From the NCBI GenBank assembly GCA_036397995.1, contig DASWHX010000100.1:1-16585 (forward strand): a stretch of DNA of 16,585 nt. The letters run 5' to 3'. This document shows, one piece after another, positions 14,501 to 16,585 of the stretch. Below the pieces are notes generated by a model. It did not search any database. It had not been told where the DNA came from and was given only the letters and a program-made list of their open reading frames with translations. Each line of letters starts with the position of its first letter. Position 1 is the first letter of the stretch. The stretch is from DASWHX01 sp036397995. Lineage in GTDB: Bacteria; Bacteroidota; Bacteroidia; Cytophagales; Cyclobacteriaceae. A program made the position numbers and the translations under genes.

Positions 14501-14839
14501 TCTGCTCACTTTACACGGTCAGGTAAAGGCGATAAAATAACCAAGTGGGAGCCAGACCTAAGCGAAAGTGGATTTTATGATCTGTATGTTTATATGATAG
14601 GCAAAAATCAAAATCAATACCTCGGAAGAGATAATGACCGGAAATACAGCTATGAATATGTGATAAATCATAGGGATGGAACCGATGAAATCAGCTTTGG
14701 CTTATCAAATGCTGAGCGAGGCTGGAATTTCCTTGGTTCATATTATTTCCGAAAAGGCGAGGGTAATGTAATTCTGACTGATAAATGCGATATGAGTACT
14801 GTTTATGCTGATGCGGTCAGGTGGGTAAGACAACAATAA
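11504..14839 (+). CDS. ABC-2 permease fused to inactive M1-peptidase-like and golvesin-like domains
   Basis: A 1111-residue protein. Residues 1-275 hold about seven membrane helices of an ABC-2 permease (NWFFRIFALAALFFLTIFNI near 21-40 to VTIILTLLLVAGSSFIM near 258-274). A large extracytoplasmic part follows. From about 300 to 800 it is like the M1-aminopeptidase domain seen in Bacteroidota permease/M1 proteins, with a beta-rich N-terminal portion, LQFVEVPVQFSAF (562-574) and a helical portion. The zinc-binding HExxH is absent; the best-aligned position reads KQISDQYF (642-649). The last 110-130 residues (LSESGFYDLYVY, GWNFLGSYYF, VYADAVRWVR) match the golvesin C-terminal-like beta fold, a binding module. 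It overlaps the upstream ATPase gene by four bases. The likely role is export or envelope remodelling with a binding, non-catalytic ectodomain; the substrate is unknown. Confidence 0.82.
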   Translation: MISLRNILTISKYESRVLWRNWFFRIFALAALFFLTIFNIAGFSPVGDNRWWMISNAWGIPYASMIILSIGQSAAVIFLATGLIKKDKKLDTNEVFMVRAISNTDHVFGKALALLKLFLTLNIVILCIGLTINIINPDARFNPLAYLIYPLLTSVPSIIFVTGLAFLLVTVLRNQPISIVLLVGMSGIILIYFFDKYSNIFDYMAFRFSLMASDMVGFNNVKMIIMQRSFYLVAGITCLFATSLFLQRLHNSRKNRIVTIILTLLLVAGSSFIMRNLWKAHINTINFRKNLIAINDKWIDILNIDIESNAIEMEHFDGKIKASSRLQVRNSNSEPINQIYFTLNPGLEIEEVVLNGSPIEFSRELQIISFTIERGLKVGEPAAIIIKYKGIILDDVAHLDVDQKRYDRIQDYFVYSVHKQFAFLSKDYALFTKDVLWYPDTQIGFSRKSPVKERKSFINFELDVKVTGNNVAVSQGILQKTAEGHFQFRPEYPLPQISLAIGSYETKELEVDSIRYIIYHFPGNDFFMKNFNQLQDTLSLLITDLVNEYEFDQQIKYPFPRLQFVEVPVQFSAFDKIYEGHQAYVQPEMILYPEEGGSVRAFDFIRQMENMDEQAREENLVLSEKEKQANVFKDMVKRVFTKQISDQYFYDGRESDDPNYSLFANLYAYNSGITSTEWPLFNKSIAHYLNNESPAINDYSRNINGTSFTEECNAMMREATIMEILTEETDYNKIQKSVSLKGDYLFSLMSQLIGEKTFKDFVYDWIGKHPHSLTSFSDFSAEIKKEFELDINPIIRQVYFTTDQPSFEISNTREVELLDGDRTRYQILFDITNTAQVDGIVKINFRYWEENEIPFYGEQVESEDDDLEGYYSVIKKKQSKQFGFLLDNPPDMISINTLISQNIPSIVGINPGKFNRQENYTPFVGDRIVDFVTSSAQYEVIVDNEDTGFSTFSPIKETYLQQFLESRYPKNQKYYGSWRRSYSKWLATTGSGFYGNYIRSAHFTRSGKGDKITKWEPDLSESGFYDLYVYMIGKNQNQYLGRDNDRKYSYEYVINHRDGTDEISFGLSNAERGWNFLGSYYFRKGEGNVILTDKCDMSTVYADAVRWVRQQ

Positions 14840-14863
14840 ATTCACCATATAATATGTAAGAAA

Positions 14864-16339
14864 ATGGCAGTCAAAAAAATAAAATTTCTAATCGTTGCAT
14901 TACTGCTTTTGGTGTACCTGTTTCCTAATACTGCAAGGAGTCAGCGGGTTCTCACCCTTGAAGAGTCAATTCAAATTGCTGAAGCCGGAAGCCCGGACAT
15001 CAGAAAATCTGCTCTGAATCTTGAGAGCAATAAAATGAGCCTTGTTGCCCAACGAGCAAGTTTAAAGTCAAGATTTTCTTTAGACATTACGCCCTTCGAC
15101 TTCAGCCGCACACGCGTTTTCAATGATTTTTTCTCCACATGGAATACCAATGAAGACTACAGTAGTTTTGGACGACTTTCTATCTCACAACCCATTCCCA
15201 TCACTGATGGAGTTCTTTCCCTGGTTGACCAATTCGGATACAGGGATAATTATAGTCAGGTCCAGGATATCAGGACAAAGACCTGGAGCAACAATATTTA
15301 TATACAGTTTGAACAACCCATTTTCACTTACAACCGCACCAAGCTACAGCTTAAGGAGCTGGAATTAAATCTCGAGAATGCACTGCTTAGCTATGCCCTG
15401 CAATTACTTAACCTGGAACGTGCGGTAACTCAAACATTTTATAATTTTTACCAGGCACAGAATAGCGTTGATATTTCCAGGGACGAATTCAATAATCACC
15501 AGCTCAGTTATGAGATCACAAAAAACAAAGTTGAAGCGGGACTTCTTGCTGAAGTAGAACTTTACCAGGCAGAACTGAACCTGGCCACGTCAAGATCCAC
15601 AGTAGAAAACAACCAGGTTAACCTGGATAACATTGCCGATGATTTCAAGCTGCTCCTGGGCATGGATCTTAAAGAGGACATCAGGGTACAGGTGGATGTT
15701 GAATATATAACGCAAAATGTTGATATCAACCAGGCAATTCAACACGGGCTTGATGAACGCATGGAACTAAGACAACGACAGATTGATATTGAGCGATCTG
15801 AGTTTGAATTGATACGCACCAATGCTTTGAATGAATTTAAAGGATCAGTTTCACTTTCACTTGGACTCTTCGGTGATGATTCAAATTTTACGGAGGTGTA
15901 TAATTCACCTACCAACAATCCGCGAGTAGCTGTTACCTTTAGCATTCCGCTTTTTGACTGGGGCGAAAAAAAAGCCCGGATGGCCGCCACCAATGCAAAC
16001 CTGCAAATTTCAAGAATTGATGAAGAAAATCAGAACAATGATATCGTCATTAATATCAGGAAAACCTACCGGAGCCTTCAAAACCTGGAAACACAAATTG
16101 AAATTGCAGAGCAAAATGTAAAGAATGCGGAACTGACGTACGACATTAATCAGGAAAGATATCGCAACGGGGACCTTACCAGCATGGATCTTAACCTTTT
16201 CCAGAACCAACTGTCTGATAAAAAGACACAGTTAGCTACTGCGCTCATTAATTATAAAATTGAACTGTTAAACCTGAAAATACTTACGCTTTATGATTTC
16301 GAAAAACAGGAGCCCGTACTGCCCAAGACAGACTTATAA
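14864..16339 (+). CDS. TolC-family outer-membrane efflux channel
   Basis: A 491-residue protein with a signal peptide (hydrophobic core FLIVALLLLVYLF, likely cut after ARSQ near residue 27). The two internal repeats of the outer membrane efflux protein family follow: LTLEESIQIAEAGSPDIRKS at the start, long helices around NLERAVTQTFYNFYQAQNSV, a middle strand segment, and a second repeat with SLSLGLFGDDSNF, VTFSIPLFDWGEKKARM and YDINQERYRNGDLTSMDL. Length is normal for the family. It should form a trimeric channel across the outer membrane. It begins 24 bases after the permease-peptidase gene and 10 bases before the membrane-fusion gene, so all three are probably one transcript. Confidence 0.93.
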   Translation: MAVKKIKFLIVALLLLVYLFPNTARSQRVLTLEESIQIAEAGSPDIRKSALNLESNKMSLVAQRASLKSRFSLDITPFDFSRTRVFNDFFSTWNTNEDYSSFGRLSISQPIPITDGVLSLVDQFGYRDNYSQVQDIRTKTWSNNIYIQFEQPIFTYNRTKLQLKELELNLENALLSYALQLLNLERAVTQTFYNFYQAQNSVDISRDEFNNHQLSYEITKNKVEAGLLAEVELYQAELNLATSRSTVENNQVNLDNIADDFKLLLGMDLKEDIRVQVDVEYITQNVDINQAIQHGLDERMELRQRQIDIERSEFELIRTNALNEFKGSVSLSLGLFGDDSNFTEVYNSPTNNPRVAVTFSIPLFDWGEKKARMAATNANLQISRIDEENQNNDIVINIRKTYRSLQNLETQIEIAEQNVKNAELTYDINQERYRNGDLTSMDLNLFQNQLSDKKTQLATALINYKIELLNLKILTLYDFEKQEPVLPKTDL

Positions 16340-16349
16340 TTTATTCGCT

Positions 16350-16585
16350 ATGAAAAAGTATTCACAATTTCTATTTATTGCTATTCTCGCATTGGCGATC
16401 TCATCATGTAATAATGAAGAGTCAAGAGTACAAACTGAAATTAAAATTCCCGTGTCGGTTGAAAGCCTGAAGCCGCGATCAATATCAAAATATATTGAAA
16501 CAACCGGTACCGTATATTCCTCCCAGGAAGGTGTGATGAAATCTGAGTTAGCGGGGTTATTTATGCTCCAGCTCAATCCTTCAAC
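16350..16585 (+). CDS. Membrane-fusion (HlyD/AcrA-type) lipoprotein, partial
   Basis: The first 78 residues of a periplasmic adaptor, cut by the window end. It has a lipoprotein signal with lipobox AISSC (Cys20) after a hydrophobic stretch (FLFIAILALAI), then VPVSVESLKPRS-like sequence (IPVSVESLKPRSISKYIETT) and GTVYSSQEGVMKSELAG. This is the usual opening of the adaptor's membrane-proximal strand and first biotinyl-lipoyl-like strands. It starts 10 bases after the TolC-family gene. Adaptors of this type link an inner-membrane pump (RND or MacB-like) to the channel; the pump gene is probably just outside the window. Confidence 0.88.
   Translation, partial: MKKYSQFLFIAILALAISSCNNEESRVQTEIKIPVSVESLKPRSISKYIETTGTVYSSQEGVMKSELAGLFMLQLNPS

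Noticed and set aside
16334..16576. Minus-strand ORF at the right edge
   Set aside because: It is antisense to the membrane-fusion lipoprotein start, which has a clear lipobox and family pattern.

Overview
The window looks like part of a Bacteroidota (Bacteroidetes) chromosome. The evidence is TTTG/TAnnTTTG-type promoters, mostly absent Shine-Dalgarno sites, a nucleotidyltransferase-HEPN protein of the kind common in this phylum, and a permease fused to an M1-peptidase-like domain and a golvesin-like domain. I cannot name the genus.

Left part (1 to about 7700): an accessory region made of small blocks that end in copies of the 3' end of mnmE, the tRNA-modification GTPase gene. Copies at 1682-1783 and 3684-3785 each encode the last 33 residues of MnmE plus a stop codon in an intact frame. 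A bare 18-bp version of the terminal sequence lies at 6166-6183, and a decayed internal fragment at 7671-7703. The extreme 3' end of mnmE (trmE/thdF) is the known attachment site of the SGI1 family of islands, so I read these as old attachment sites left by successive insertions. The cargo is: an OLD-family ATPase/TOPRIM nuclease (115-1662); a nucleotidyltransferase-HEPN protein plus a small STAS-like protein (1858-3473); and a HipB-HipA operon with a third, DUF6933-like gene (3935-6032). These are defence or toxin-antitoxin type genes. No recombinase is encoded in the window. The intact mnmE is not in the window.

Middle (6033-7809): mostly non-coding and decaying DNA. It holds a probable terminator, a small minus-strand secreted-protein ORF, a frameshifted minus-strand membrane-protein remnant, a 20-codon relic of an ABC-transporter permease start, and the decayed mnmE fragment.

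Right part (7810 to the end): a same-strand export locus. It begins with a promoter and a 26-bp imperfect palindrome that ends on the start codon. The genes are a YtrB-like ABC ATPase, a six-helix permease, a short GntR/YtrA-type repressor, a membrane-anchored GIN-like protein, a second ABC ATPase, a 1111-residue ABC-2 permease fused to an M1-aminopeptidase-like domain without the zinc-binding HExxH motif and to a golvesin C-terminal-like domain, a TolC-family outer-membrane channel, and the start of a lipoprotein membrane-fusion protein cut by the window edge. The set suggests a GntR-controlled envelope-stress or export operon joining inner-membrane ABC modules to a trans-envelope efflux channel.
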